Below, piece after piece: positions 1 through 6,731 of a stretch of DNA of 10,029 bases (its first letter is position 1; each line of letters begins with the position of its first letter). Origin of the DNA: Oscillospiraceae bacterium (GTDB lineage Bacteria > Bacillota_A > Clostridia > Oscillospirales > Ruminococcaceae); the NCBI GenBank assembly GCA_017414145.1, contig JAFPQL010000025.1:1-10029 (forward strand), written 5' to 3'. The notes below the pieces were generated by a model. It was not told the DNA's origin. It saw only the letters and a list, made by a program, of their open reading frames with translations, and made no database searches. The position numbers and the translations under genes are program-made.

Positions 1-1068
1 ACCGCTGAAGGTAATACGGTACGGACCTGTCCGGAAATACTGGATTGTATAGGGATGCTCCGGTGTCAGAACCTGCGCATTGCCGCTCCTTGTTCGGAGC
101 AGGAAGCAGTCCTGAAGCGTCACATTTTCCCAGCCTGCAACTCTTTCACAGAACGCCTGCTCGGTCGGGTCTCTGAAGGCAAAGCTGTCTGCATTGTCGT
201 CGCCGTCCACATCGCCGATTTCGATTTCCTTCTGATAAAGCACGCGGGCATCGTCATTCTGTAATGCGAGGCTGCTCGCCGCGAGCGAGGACGGCTTCAG
301 CATGACCTCGAATGCGCCGCAGACAGTGTCCAGCACCCCGACAAGGCTTTCTGTGGTCACGGTTTCCGGAATGACCTCGCCTTGGTCGGTGACAGTCCAA
401 GACATTCCTTTTTCCGCGGCGAGCGTCCGAAGCTGTCCGGCTTCGAGCGTATCTCCGGCAGTTGTCATGAACCGCAGCCCTTCGTCCGTGGTGATATTTG
501 CGTCAGAGAACACAACCGGTTTGTAGCTGATCTTTGAAATCAGCGCCTTTACCTCCGGGTTTGCATTGAGCGCCGCCGTCAGAGCGTCCGGCGTATCCTT
601 GCGCAGAGCAAAATCACGCAGGAATGGCTGAAATCCCTGTGCAGGAATGTAGCTTGATGCAACGAGTGTGTCGCGTGAGGCTGCGCACTCCTCCAGCACG
701 GATTGGAATGCCGCGATTTCCTGCTCGGACAGCTTGCCTGCAAACTCAAAGGTGATGTCGCTGTAGACAACTCCGTTCAGCAGGCTGCCTGCGAAATCTC
801 CTGCACGGTATGCTTCGCCGAGGTCGTCTGCATAAAGAAATGCAAGTCCTCCAAAATGGTTGTCGATATCCGGCAGCTCTGTAATTTCCGAGCCGTACCA
901 GCCGGTCGGGTCAAGGAAATGTACGGCTGTACCGTCTGCGCGGCGGAAATGCTCCTCCACATATGCGGCAATGTCGTATTGTGTACCGGCTGCGGCTGCA
1001 ATGCACGGGGTCACTGCAGAACCCGCCAGAACGGCACTCAGGACGAGTGAAAATAGTTTGCGTTTCAT
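1..1068 (-). CDS. secreted protein of unknown function, C-terminus cut off by window edge
   Basis: I do not recognise this family. The frame is open from the ATG at 1066-1068 to base 1 (356 codons, no stop), so the gene continues beyond the left edge. The start is well supported: AAGGAGG (complement of 1077-1083) lies 8 nt upstream. Residues 1-26 form a clear Sec signal peptide: a Lys/Arg start (MKRK), a hydrophobic core, and an Ala-rich end around CIAAAA. The product should therefore be exported. The mature part is acidic and mixed alpha/beta in look, with no obvious enzyme motif. Residues 285-295 (GDVDGDDNADS) resemble a calcium-binding dockerin or EF-hand loop, but the usual Asp/Glu at loop position 12 is Ala297, and no second copy is visible before the edge. 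It has its own promoter and is separated from the upstream operon by that operon's terminator. An extracellular role is likely; the specific function is unknown. Confidence 0.85.
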   Translation of the reverse strand, partial: MKRKLFSLVLSAVLAGSAVTPCIAAAAGTQYDIAAYVEEHFRRADGTAVHFLDPTGWYGSEITELPDIDNHFGGLAFLYADDLGEAYRAGDFAGSLLNGVVYSDITFEFAGKLSEQEIAAFQSVLEECAASRDTLVASSYIPAQGFQPFLRDFALRKDTPDALTAALNANPEVKALISKISYKPVVFSDANITTDEGLRFMTTAGDTLEAGQLRTLAAEKGMSWTVTDQGEVIPETVTTESLVGVLDTVCGAFEVMLKPSSLAASSLALQNDDARVLYQKEIEIGDVDGDDNADSFAFRDPTEQAFCERVAGWENVTLQDCFLLRTRSGNAQVLTPEHPYTIQYFRTGPYRITFSG

Positions 1069-1076
1069 ATGAAAAA

Positions 1077-1083
1077 CCTCCTT
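1077..1083 (-). promoter_or_regulatory. ribosome binding site of the secreted protein at 1068
   Basis: Read on the minus strand this is AAGGAGG, a full match to the anti-Shine-Dalgarno sequence, 8 nt before the ATG. It fixes the start of a gene whose frame has no stop inside the window. Confidence 0.85.
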
Positions 1084-1168
1084 ATGTAGATATGGATGAT
1101 TGAGAAAAGACTGCACAAACAGACAGCTGAACCCGAACACCGCCGCCCCTTGTGAAATCCTCATATTC

Positions 1169-1197
1169 ATTGTATCACTTAGATACAGAAAAATCAA
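1169..1197 (-). promoter_or_regulatory. sigma-A promoter for the secreted protein gene, with overlapping dyad
   Basis: On the minus strand the -35 is TTGATT (1192-1197) and the -10 is TACAAT (1169-1174), with a 17-bp spacer. Transcription would start near 1162, leaving a leader of about 90 nt. The inverted repeat TGTATC-N5-GATACA (1171-1187) overlaps the -10 and half the spacer, a position typical of a repressor operator. The promoter elements are read directly; the operator is inference. Confidence 0.75.
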
Positions 1198-1313
1198 GCT
1201 GTAAAATCAACAAAAAAACGATTTTTGTTTGTACAAGGCGCCAAATATGACACCGTTTTTTTGTACAGACCGGAAAACACCGGACAACATCACAACAATT
1301 TCCCGGAAAATAC
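1198..1313. other. intergenic spacer, AT-rich, no gene seen
   Basis: This stretch lies between the promoter of the left-hand secreted protein gene and the terminator of the ATP-grasp operon. It contains a TTGTACAA palindrome near 1228, a second GTACA near 1263, and runs of A and T. I see no Shine-Dalgarno-preceded ORF, RNA gene or riboswitch-like structure. The short ORFs crossing it run into the terminator stem and lack ribosome binding sites. Confidence 0.5.
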
Positions 1314-1349
1314 AAAAAAACCGCACCCGATGACATCCATCGGGCGCGG
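1314..1349 (-). terminator. Rho-independent terminator of the ATP-grasp/dockerin operon
   Basis: On the minus strand, CCGCGCCCGATG (1338-1349) pairs with CATCGGGTGCGG (1321-1332) as a 12-bp stem with one G-U pair and a 5-nt loop, followed by seven T (1314-1320). It lies 12 bp after the stop codon of the 666-aa protein. Confidence 0.93.
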
Positions 1350-1361
1350 CATCCGCAAGGG

Positions 1362-3362
1362 TTATTCCGGCAGGACATCCTCCCATGTGAGAACGACAAA
1401 GCCGGCATTGTATTTGAGGTTCGTGTAGGTGAGGATGCAGGTGGCGTCAAAGGCGGTCAGCAGACCGTCGCCGTCCACATCCGCGATTTTCTCCTGCAGC
1501 GGGGTCAGCGTGCGCTCCTCCGGCTCGTAGTCCATGACCGTGGCTTCGTTGAAGCCGGTCAGCGCCAGCGAGGCGTCAAACGCCGTCACCTTGCCGTCGC
1601 CGTCCACATCGCCGAACAGGTATTCCGGATTCTCCGCGGTGCAGATCACCCGCTCCTTTCCGCAGACCGCGGCGATTTCCGCAGTGCCGAAGCCGGTGAA
1701 GGTCACCAGACCGGTTTCATCGACCGCGGCGACTTCCGGCGCGCTGCTTTCCCACCGGACCGTGCCGCCCGCCGGCTGGTGCCGGACGCTGAGCTGCACG
1801 GTTTCCCCGATGCCGCCCGCCGTATACGCGGTGAGGCTGACGGACATCGGAATGCTGACGCACACGGTCAGACTGTAGGTCATGCCCTCGCATTCCGCGG
1901 TGATTTCCGCCGTGCCGTTCTCAACGGCAGTCAGCATTCCGGTTTCATCGACGGTCAGGACGGATTCGTCCGCGCTGTTCCAGACGATGCTGCTGTGCGG
2001 GACGGGCGAGAGCGAGAGCTGCACACGCTCCGCCTCTTTGGTCAGTGTCAGCTTGTCCGGCAGAATGTCGCGGTGCAGTGCCGCCGTGACCTTGCAGTGA
2101 TAGACCAGCGTTTCGCAAAAGACGGTGATATCAGCGGTGCCGTTTTTCAGCGCGGTCAGCACGCCGTTTTCATCGACGGAGACAATGTCCGGCGCACTGC
2201 TTTCCCAGCGGCAGGCGCCTTTCGGCGGAAGCGGCGAGAGCAGAAGCTCTGCGGTGCCGTCCTGCTCGGTCATGGTCAGCTCGGCGGGGAGTGTCCGCTG
2301 CAGGGGGGCTGTCGGCTGGAAGGTGAGATTCATCTGCCCCGGATCCAGCACGGCATCCTGCGCGAGCGAAATGCTGTCCAGCGTCAGAACGATTGTGTAT
2401 TTCTGCCCGATGACCGCCTTGTCGGAAATGTCGAGCGGAATGGTGCAGAGTGTGGGCGATTTGCTGCCGCCGCCGTCGGTCATGTAGTCCAGCGCGATGA
2501 TGTTTTTCTCCGCGTTGTAGAGACGGATGGATCTGCCGGTCAGCGCATCCTCCGTGATTTCGGGGCTGCCGTCTTCGAGAATATGCGGTTTCAGCACATC
2601 GGGCAGCCGGAGGGACAGTCCGAGCGCCTGTACGCCGGGATTATCCGTCAGCCAGAGCGTCAGCGCCGTACTGCCGCCCGGAAAGCTGCTTTTGAGCATC
2701 GGCACCAGCGTCGGGTGCAGAACCGGTTCGGTCGTGCTTTCGGCGGTGCTCTGCACGGCACTTTCCGCAGAAGACATTGCCGCTGTTGTGGCGGTCGTCG
2801 AAGAAGATTTTGCAGTAGACGATGTAGACTTCTTCGTCGAGGAACTGCTGACCGCTGTTGTCGTGGTGGTCGTCGTCGAAGAAGACTTTGCGGTGGACGA
2901 GGTGGACTTCCTCGTCGAGGAACTGCTGACCGCTGTTGTTGTCGTGGTGGTCGTCGTCGAAGAAGACTTTGCGGTAGACGAGGTGGACTTCTTCGTCGAG
3001 GAGGCGGGCTTTGCCGTTGCCGTCGTGGTAATGGTTGATGACACGGACTTTGAACGGGACGAAACAGCCTTTTCAGACGAATCGGCGGTTGTCACCGTCG
3101 TCACCGCAGATACGGGTTCTGCGCCGTCATCCGCGGCCGTGACCGTTGTCACAGTCGTGCCGGCCGTGACCGTCAGTCCGGTTTCCTTCGGGGATTCGGT
3201 CTGCTCTGCCGGCGCCGTCTGTTCGGGCTCCGGTGCTTTCTCCGCGGTCACTGCCGCCGCCGGTACCGGCTGTACGGGCAGCACCGGCAGTCTGCCGGCG
3301 GCACCGCCGCACATCATCATGACGGAAAGCAGTGCGCTGAGCAGCCGTCTGCCTTTCTTCAT
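1362..3362 (-). CDS. secreted modular protein: Ser/Thr linker, cohesin-like domain, three Big_2 domains, dockerin
   Basis: This 666-aa protein starts with a signal peptide (MKKGRR, then a hydrophobic stretch to about residue 22; cleavage may be there or near AAAVTA at 35-40). Residues 41-210 are a Pro/Glu then Ser/Thr-rich linker with three Lys-containing repeats. Residues 215-350 look cohesin-like: a start such as STALTLWLTDNPGVQALGLS and a later strand pair ending in MNLTF. Three Big_2 Ig-like repeats follow (about 355-427, 432-502, 505-575), each with the W(E/N)S...V...(D)E(N/T)G.(L/V)T....GTA.I pattern. A type I dockerin closes the protein, with calcium loops at D585/D587/D589/D596 and D628/D630/D632/D639, each followed by a helix. 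It is probably exported and docks to a cohesin on the cell surface or a cellulosome. If the cohesin-like domain binds dockerins, it could act as an adaptor scaffoldin. No catalytic domain is visible. It is the last gene of the operon; its AGGGAG site lies inside the end of the preceding gene. Confidence 0.9.
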   Translation of the reverse strand: MKKGRRLLSALLSVMMMCGGAAGRLPVLPVQPVPAAAVTAEKAPEPEQTAPAEQTESPKETGLTVTAGTTVTTVTAADDGAEPVSAVTTVTTADSSEKAVSSRSKSVSSTITTTATAKPASSTKKSTSSTAKSSSTTTTTTTTAVSSSSTRKSTSSTAKSSSTTTTTTTAVSSSSTKKSTSSTAKSSSTTATTAAMSSAESAVQSTAESTTEPVLHPTLVPMLKSSFPGGSTALTLWLTDNPGVQALGLSLRLPDVLKPHILEDGSPEITEDALTGRSIRLYNAEKNIIALDYMTDGGGSKSPTLCTIPLDISDKAVIGQKYTIVLTLDSISLAQDAVLDPGQMNLTFQPTAPLQRTLPAELTMTEQDGTAELLLSPLPPKGACRWESSAPDIVSVDENGVLTALKNGTADITVFCETLVYHCKVTAALHRDILPDKLTLTKEAERVQLSLSPVPHSSIVWNSADESVLTVDETGMLTAVENGTAEITAECEGMTYSLTVCVSIPMSVSLTAYTAGGIGETVQLSVRHQPAGGTVRWESSAPEVAAVDETGLVTFTGFGTAEIAAVCGKERVICTAENPEYLFGDVDGDGKVTAFDASLALTGFNEATVMDYEPEERTLTPLQEKIADVDGDGLLTAFDATCILTYTNLKYNAGFVVLTWEDVLPE
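2766..3002 (-). repeat. coding tandem repeat, three copies, period 81 then 78 bp
   Basis: The repeat encodes residues 121 to about 199 of the dockerin protein. Each unit is SST(K/R)KSTSSTAKSSS followed by a run of Thr and then AVSSS. Copies 1 and 2 are nearly identical; copy 3 decays into Ala/Met after its Thr. The copies differ by one Thr codon, which accounts for the 81 versus 78 bp period, as expected from slippage. It is a flexible, probably glycosylated linker with a Lys pair or Arg-Lys in each unit. Confidence 0.85.
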
Positions 3363-3368
3363 ATCAAA

Positions 3369-4199
3369 TCAACTCCCTCTCTTGATTCTGCCGGACAACA
3401 CGCCGGCAGCCATGCGGATATAATCCTTTGCGGGGTCCCTGTCCGTCAGTGCATAGAGCATCCGGCAGCCCACGGCGTCCTCGATTTCCCCGATGACATA
3501 GCCTCCGTCCGGATGCCGGAGCAGATCGACGCCGGCGAAATCCAGCGGCAGAATCTGCTGTACCCGATGCAGCAGCGCGAGCGCCTCCCTGTCCGGCTGA
3601 ATGACAGCGGCCGATCCGCCGAGCGTGAAGTTGCTGCGGAAATCCGCGCCGGAGGTGCGGAGCACAGCCGCGTAGCATTCGCCGTTCAGGACATAGAGCC
3701 GCAGATCCCAGCCGGTGACCATCGGCTCCTGCAGCAGGAACGGGCGCTGCGCATCCGCCGCATAGCGCAGCAGCGCGGCTTCATCCTTCAGCCATGTCAC
3801 GCCCTGTCCGCCGTGACCGTCTGCCGGCTTTGCGACGAGCGGCAGCGGCAGAACCGGCAGCGGCTCCCCCTCAGATACGAGCCATGTGCCGGCAGTCGGC
3901 AGACCGGCTGCGCGCAGAAAGCAGTGCGTCCGGTATTTGTCATTCGTGATGCGTGTGACGGCCCCGCTGTTGAATACGGGAATTCCGAGCGTTTCCTCAC
4001 ACAGTTCAGAGATTTTCGCGTTCCGGCTGCGGTTCAGGACAAATTCCGGCCGGCAGTCAGCCGGGAAGCGGTCTCCCGTCAGGGAGAGCCGGAGAGAAAG
4101 TCCCTCCGGCTCTGCAAGACGCTGTAAGGTGCTGATAAACCACTGATTGCGCGGAACATCTGCCGCATCGTAGCAGAGCAGCCCCCCGACCGGCATCAT
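3369..4199 (-). CDS. ATP-grasp ligase, RimK-like, second of the pair
   Basis: This is a 276-aa ATP-grasp enzyme, a family that activates a carboxylate as an acyl-phosphate and joins it to an amine or similar nucleophile. Visible features are the nucleotide-binding Lys124 and glycine loop (ADGHGGQG, 126-133), the hinge LLQEPM (155-160), D165/R167 in the GWDLRLYV strand, FRSNFTLGG (187-195), and DFAGVD (220-225) with a metal-ligand Asp. The last metal-binding motif reads EIED (238-241) instead of the usual E-x-N seen in its neighbour, so either the chemistry or the subfamily differs. The frame is open further upstream, but I choose the ATG at 4197-4199: it overlaps the preceding TGA as ATGA, and the residues before it look non-native (HPQPHQRDCNCRRD). 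There is no good Shine-Dalgarno site, so termination-reinitiation is likely. The substrate is unknown; it is cytoplasmic, as no signal peptide is seen. Confidence 0.88.
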   Translation of the reverse strand: MMPVGGLLCYDAADVPRNQWFISTLQRLAEPEGLSLRLSLTGDRFPADCRPEFVLNRSRNAKISELCEETLGIPVFNSGAVTRITNDKYRTHCFLRAAGLPTAGTWLVSEGEPLPVLPLPLVAKPADGHGGQGVTWLKDEAALLRYAADAQRPFLLQEPMVTGWDLRLYVLNGECYAAVLRTSGADFRSNFTLGGSAAVIQPDREALALLHRVQQILPLDFAGVDLLRHPDGGYVIGEIEDAVGCRMLYALTDRDPAKDYIRMAAGVLSGRIKRGS

Positions 4200-5122
4200 T
4201 CGGTAATCGGATCGGGCGTTGTCCCGACGGCAGTTGCAGTCCCTTTGATGAGGCTGCGGATGTGCCACATGATATTGGTCGCGGGATTGATGCCGCAGGT
4301 GTCGATCGTGCTCTGGAGCTGCGGGTTCGAGTTGACCTCGCAGACATAGCGTTCGGTCTCGTCGCGCCCCAGCAGGATGTCCACGCCGGCGAAGTCCAGT
4401 CCGAGGGCATTCGCGGCATCGACGGCGAGCTTTTCCTCCAGCGCGGAGATCGGGCGGGAGACGGCAGTGCCGCCCACACCGATGTTCGAGCGGAATTCCG
4501 TCGGCGTTGCGGCATGGCGCTCCATCGCGCAGATTGCCTTACCGCCGACGACGGTGACGCGCAGATCCTTGCCGCGGCTCGGCGCGATATAGCGCTGGAA
4601 GAGGCAGTCATGCTCTCCGATATGGGTCAGGATGCGCTCCGCCTCTGCCTTGTTGTTTGCGAGATAGACCTGCTGGCCGAAGCTGCCCTTGTTCTCCTTG
4701 ATGACGAGCGGCCAGCCGAGCAGTCTGGCGGCCTCCTCCGCAGATGCGGGATTGCGGCGGCAGCCGGGGAAGCAGGTCGGCGCGGGAATCGTATCCGGAA
4801 TCGGGATGCCGGCGGCGGCGAGCTTTAATGCCGTCTCGATCTTGTCGTCCGCGAGGGTAATGGCGGTTGCGCTGTTAAAGAGGCGCAGTCCGGAGAGCTC
4901 CATCGCGTGTGCGAGCTGCACATCCTTGTCCCAGAACAGCACAAAGGCGGGCTTTGGCTCCTTCGCCTTGCTGCCGATGACCGTCGGTCTCTGATCGGAA
5001 GTCCACTTGGAGAAGCGGAGTCCCGCTTTCTGCGCAGATTCCTCCAGCACCTTGTAGAGTGCGTGAAATTTAGCCGGATTGTAGTAGCTGTTGACGATCA
5101 GCCAGCCGTTGTAGATATCCAT
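4196..5122 (-). CDS. ATP-grasp ligase, RimK family (glutamate ligase-like), first of the pair
   Basis: This 308-aa cytoplasmic enzyme has a complete ATP-grasp core: Lys142 in WPLVIKENKGSFGQQV (137-152) with the glycine-rich loop, the hinge FQRYI (175-179), D186/R188 in KDLRVTV, FRSNIGVGG (210-218), DFAGVD (243-248) and the metal-binding triad end CEVNSNP (261-267, E262 and N264). Family knowledge: RimK adds glutamate to the C-terminus of ribosomal protein S6, and relatives make cofactor or peptide tails. The substrate here cannot be read from sequence, and the N-terminal part (residues 1-90) is not the S6-type domain I would expect, so I give no symbol. The start is supported by GGAGG (complement of 5130-5134) 7 nt upstream. 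It heads the operon and overlaps the next gene by 4 nt. Confidence 0.9.
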   Translation of the reverse strand: MDIYNGWLIVNSYYNPAKFHALYKVLEESAQKAGLRFSKWTSDQRPTVIGSKAKEPKPAFVLFWDKDVQLAHAMELSGLRLFNSATAITLADDKIETALKLAAAGIPIPDTIPAPTCFPGCRRNPASAEEAARLLGWPLVIKENKGSFGQQVYLANNKAEAERILTHIGEHDCLFQRYIAPSRGKDLRVTVVGGKAICAMERHAATPTEFRSNIGVGGTAVSRPISALEEKLAVDAANALGLDFAGVDILLGRDETERYVCEVNSNPQLQSTIDTCGINPATNIMWHIRSLIKGTATAVGTTPDPITE

Positions 5123-5129
5123 GATACAT

Positions 5130-5134
5130 CCTCC
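5130..5134 (-). promoter_or_regulatory. ribosome binding site of the first ATP-grasp gene
   Basis: GGAGG on the minus strand, 7 nt before the ATG at 5122. By contrast, the second ligase has no such site, which fits translational coupling. Confidence 0.75.
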
Positions 5135-5174
5135 ATGTCCGTTTCGTTCTTCTGCGTTCGCAGTACACTTCTAT

Positions 5175-5203
5175 ATTGTACTACATTCGCCGTGAAATGT
5201 CAA
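5175..5203 (-). promoter_or_regulatory. sigma-A promoter of the ATP-grasp/dockerin operon
   Basis: TTGACA (5198-5203), a 17-bp spacer, and TACAAT (5175-5180) on the minus strand: near-perfect consensus. The expected start of transcription is near 5168, leaving a leader of about 45 nt. The inverted repeat AGTACA-N9-TGTACT (5162-5182) spans the -10 and start site and could be an operator (inference). Confidence 0.85.
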
Positions 5204-5239
5204 CGGGTATTTTCCGGGAAATCCGGTGCGGTGCGGGAA

Positions 5240-6658
5240 TCAGCCGGCGTCCTCTGTGAGCTGCGGCGCGCCTGCGTCCTTGGCATCCGCCGCGCCTGCT
5301 TCGGTGAGATTGCTGATCCAGATGCCCTTGCGGATCAGCACATAGCCGATCAGCACCTTAATGAAATCGGCAGACTGCACGATCGCGTAGACCGTCAGGA
5401 CAGGCAGACCGGTTTTCCGGCAGAGCAGCAGCGTCAGCGGCACCATAAAGACCCATGAATAGAAGCTGTCAAAGAGGAAGGTGACGAGCGTGCGGCCGCC
5501 GGAGCGCAGCGTGAAGTAGAGCGCGTTCAAATAGCCCTGCACGGGGAAAAACAGCGCCGTCACGATGATGAACTGCGTCGCGAGCGAGCGGATGCGTGCG
5601 GTTGTGTCATAGAATTTCGGGAACAGTCCGGAGCAGGCGATCAGGACGCCGGTCAGCGTCAGGCAGAGCGCGCCCGTGAAGCGCATCAGCTTGAAGGAAT
5701 CGCGCTTTGCCGCCTCAAATTCGCAGCGTCCGAGCCGCTGTCCGGTCAGGATGCCGACCGCGCTGCCGAGTGCGACAAAGACCACATTGAGCAGGTTGCA
5801 CAGCACATTTGAGATGTTGAGCGCGGAGACGATGTGCAGTCCGCGGTGCGAGTAACACTGCGTCATGGCCGCGACGCCGCCCGCCCAGAGGAACTCGTTG
5901 CAGAAGATCGGCAGACTCTTTCTGAGCATCTGACCGCGCAGTGCGGCGGGGATGCGCATCGTGCGGTAGATGCCGCGCAGATACGGATAATTCTTCTTGC
6001 GGTGTGCCATGACGAGAATGACCGTCATTTCGAGCACTCTGGCGATGACCGTCGCGGCGGCGGCACCGGCGACACCGAGCTGCGGGAAGCCGAATTTGCC
6101 GTAAATCAGCAGGTAATTGAACAGCACATCGCTTGCGACGGAGACAATGCCCGCGATCATCGGGCGGATGCTGTCTCCGGTTTCGCGGAGTGTGCCGGCG
6201 TAGATCTGCGTGACCGTGAACGGCGCCAGTCCGAGCAGCATGATGCGCAGATAGCGCATTCCGTGAGCGGTGGTCAGCACCGGATCGACCTCGGCGGATT
6301 CGCCCTTGAGGTACAGCCCGATCAGCGGCTCGCCCGCGCAGAGAAAGACGGCCAGTCCCGCGGCGAGACAGGCGGCGCAGATCAGCAGCTTCATGCGGAA
6401 GCTCGCCCGGACGCCCTCGGCATTTTTCTGCCCGTAAAACTGTGCGCCGTAGATGCCGGGGCCGGAAAGGCCGCCGAAAATTGCCAGATTGAACACAAAA
6501 ATCAGCTGTCCGACAATCGAGACAGCTGTCATCGCCTCGGTGCCGAGGCTTCCGACCATGACATGGTCCACCAGTCCGACCGCGTTCGTGATGCCGTTCT
6601 GAATCATCATCGGGACGGCGAGGCCGAGTGCGCGGCGGTAAATAGACGGTTCTTTCAT
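5240..6658 (-). CDS. MATE family multidrug/cation antiporter
   Basis: This 472-aa polytopic membrane protein has a length and layout typical of the MATE family (about 12 helices in two six-helix halves, roughly 10-220 and 245-450). Diagnostic features are the first-helix pattern AVPMMIQNGITNAVGLVD followed by HVMVGSLGTEAMTAVS (residues 14-47), the internal repeat with QRLGRCEFEAAKR after a glycine-rich helix (298-319), and FNYLLIYGKFGFPQLGVAGAA (180-200) before helix 6. MATE proteins export cationic drugs or metabolites using a Na+ or H+ gradient; the substrate cannot be read here. The C-terminus (451-472) is a hydrophilic acidic tail. It has its own perfect-consensus promoter and is divergent from the sigma factor gene. 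No convincing terminator follows it, so some read-through into the ATP-grasp operon is possible. The Shine-Dalgarno site is AGAGGA (complement of 6663-6668), rather close to the ATG. Confidence 0.93.
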   Translation of the reverse strand: MKEPSIYRRALGLAVPMMIQNGITNAVGLVDHVMVGSLGTEAMTAVSIVGQLIFVFNLAIFGGLSGPGIYGAQFYGQKNAEGVRASFRMKLLICAACLAAGLAVFLCAGEPLIGLYLKGESAEVDPVLTTAHGMRYLRIMLLGLAPFTVTQIYAGTLRETGDSIRPMIAGIVSVASDVLFNYLLIYGKFGFPQLGVAGAAAATVIARVLEMTVILVMAHRKKNYPYLRGIYRTMRIPAALRGQMLRKSLPIFCNEFLWAGGVAAMTQCYSHRGLHIVSALNISNVLCNLLNVVFVALGSAVGILTGQRLGRCEFEAAKRDSFKLMRFTGALCLTLTGVLIACSGLFPKFYDTTARIRSLATQFIIVTALFFPVQGYLNALYFTLRSGGRTLVTFLFDSFYSWVFMVPLTLLLCRKTGLPVLTVYAIVQSADFIKVLIGYVLIRKGIWISNLTEAGAADAKDAGAPQLTEDAG

Positions 6659-6694
6659 AGAATCCTCTCGTTTCTTTCTGTAATATCAGACTAT

Positions 6695-6723
6695 ATTATA
6701 GTATATTTCAGGCGGTTTGTCAA
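6695..6723 (-). promoter_or_regulatory. perfect-consensus sigma-A promoter for the MATE transporter
   Basis: TTGACA (6718-6723), a 17-bp spacer, and TATAAT (6695-6700) on the minus strand. Both hexamers match consensus exactly. The predicted start is near 6688, giving a leader of about 30 nt. Confidence 0.88.
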
Positions 6724-6731
6724 CCGCATCT

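Noticed and set aside
1221..1275. GTACA-containing repeats in the spacer (TTGTACAA and a second GTACA)
   Set aside because: Short AT-rich matches with no promoter or gene attached; chance is a sufficient explanation.
1779..3038. 419-codon open frame antisense to the dockerin protein gene
   Set aside because: The translation ends in long Arg/Gly/Cys runs that are the reverse reading of the Ser/Thr repeats, with no ribosome site.
2527..3423. 298-codon open frame on the plus strand with Val/Asp/Glu runs
   Set aside because: The VVVV and EEDFAVD repeats are the complement of the Thr/Ser/Lys repeats; it lacks a start signal and overlaps a well-supported gene.
4200..4268. upstream extension of the second ATP-grasp gene by 23 codons
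   Set aside because: The extra residues are basic and Gln/His-rich, overlap the first ligase by about 70 nt, and lack a ribosome site; the ATGA overlap start is better.
5204..5239. possible terminator after the MATE gene
   Set aside because: There is a short ATTTCC/GGAAAT dyad, but no stable GC stem with a T run, so I do not call it.
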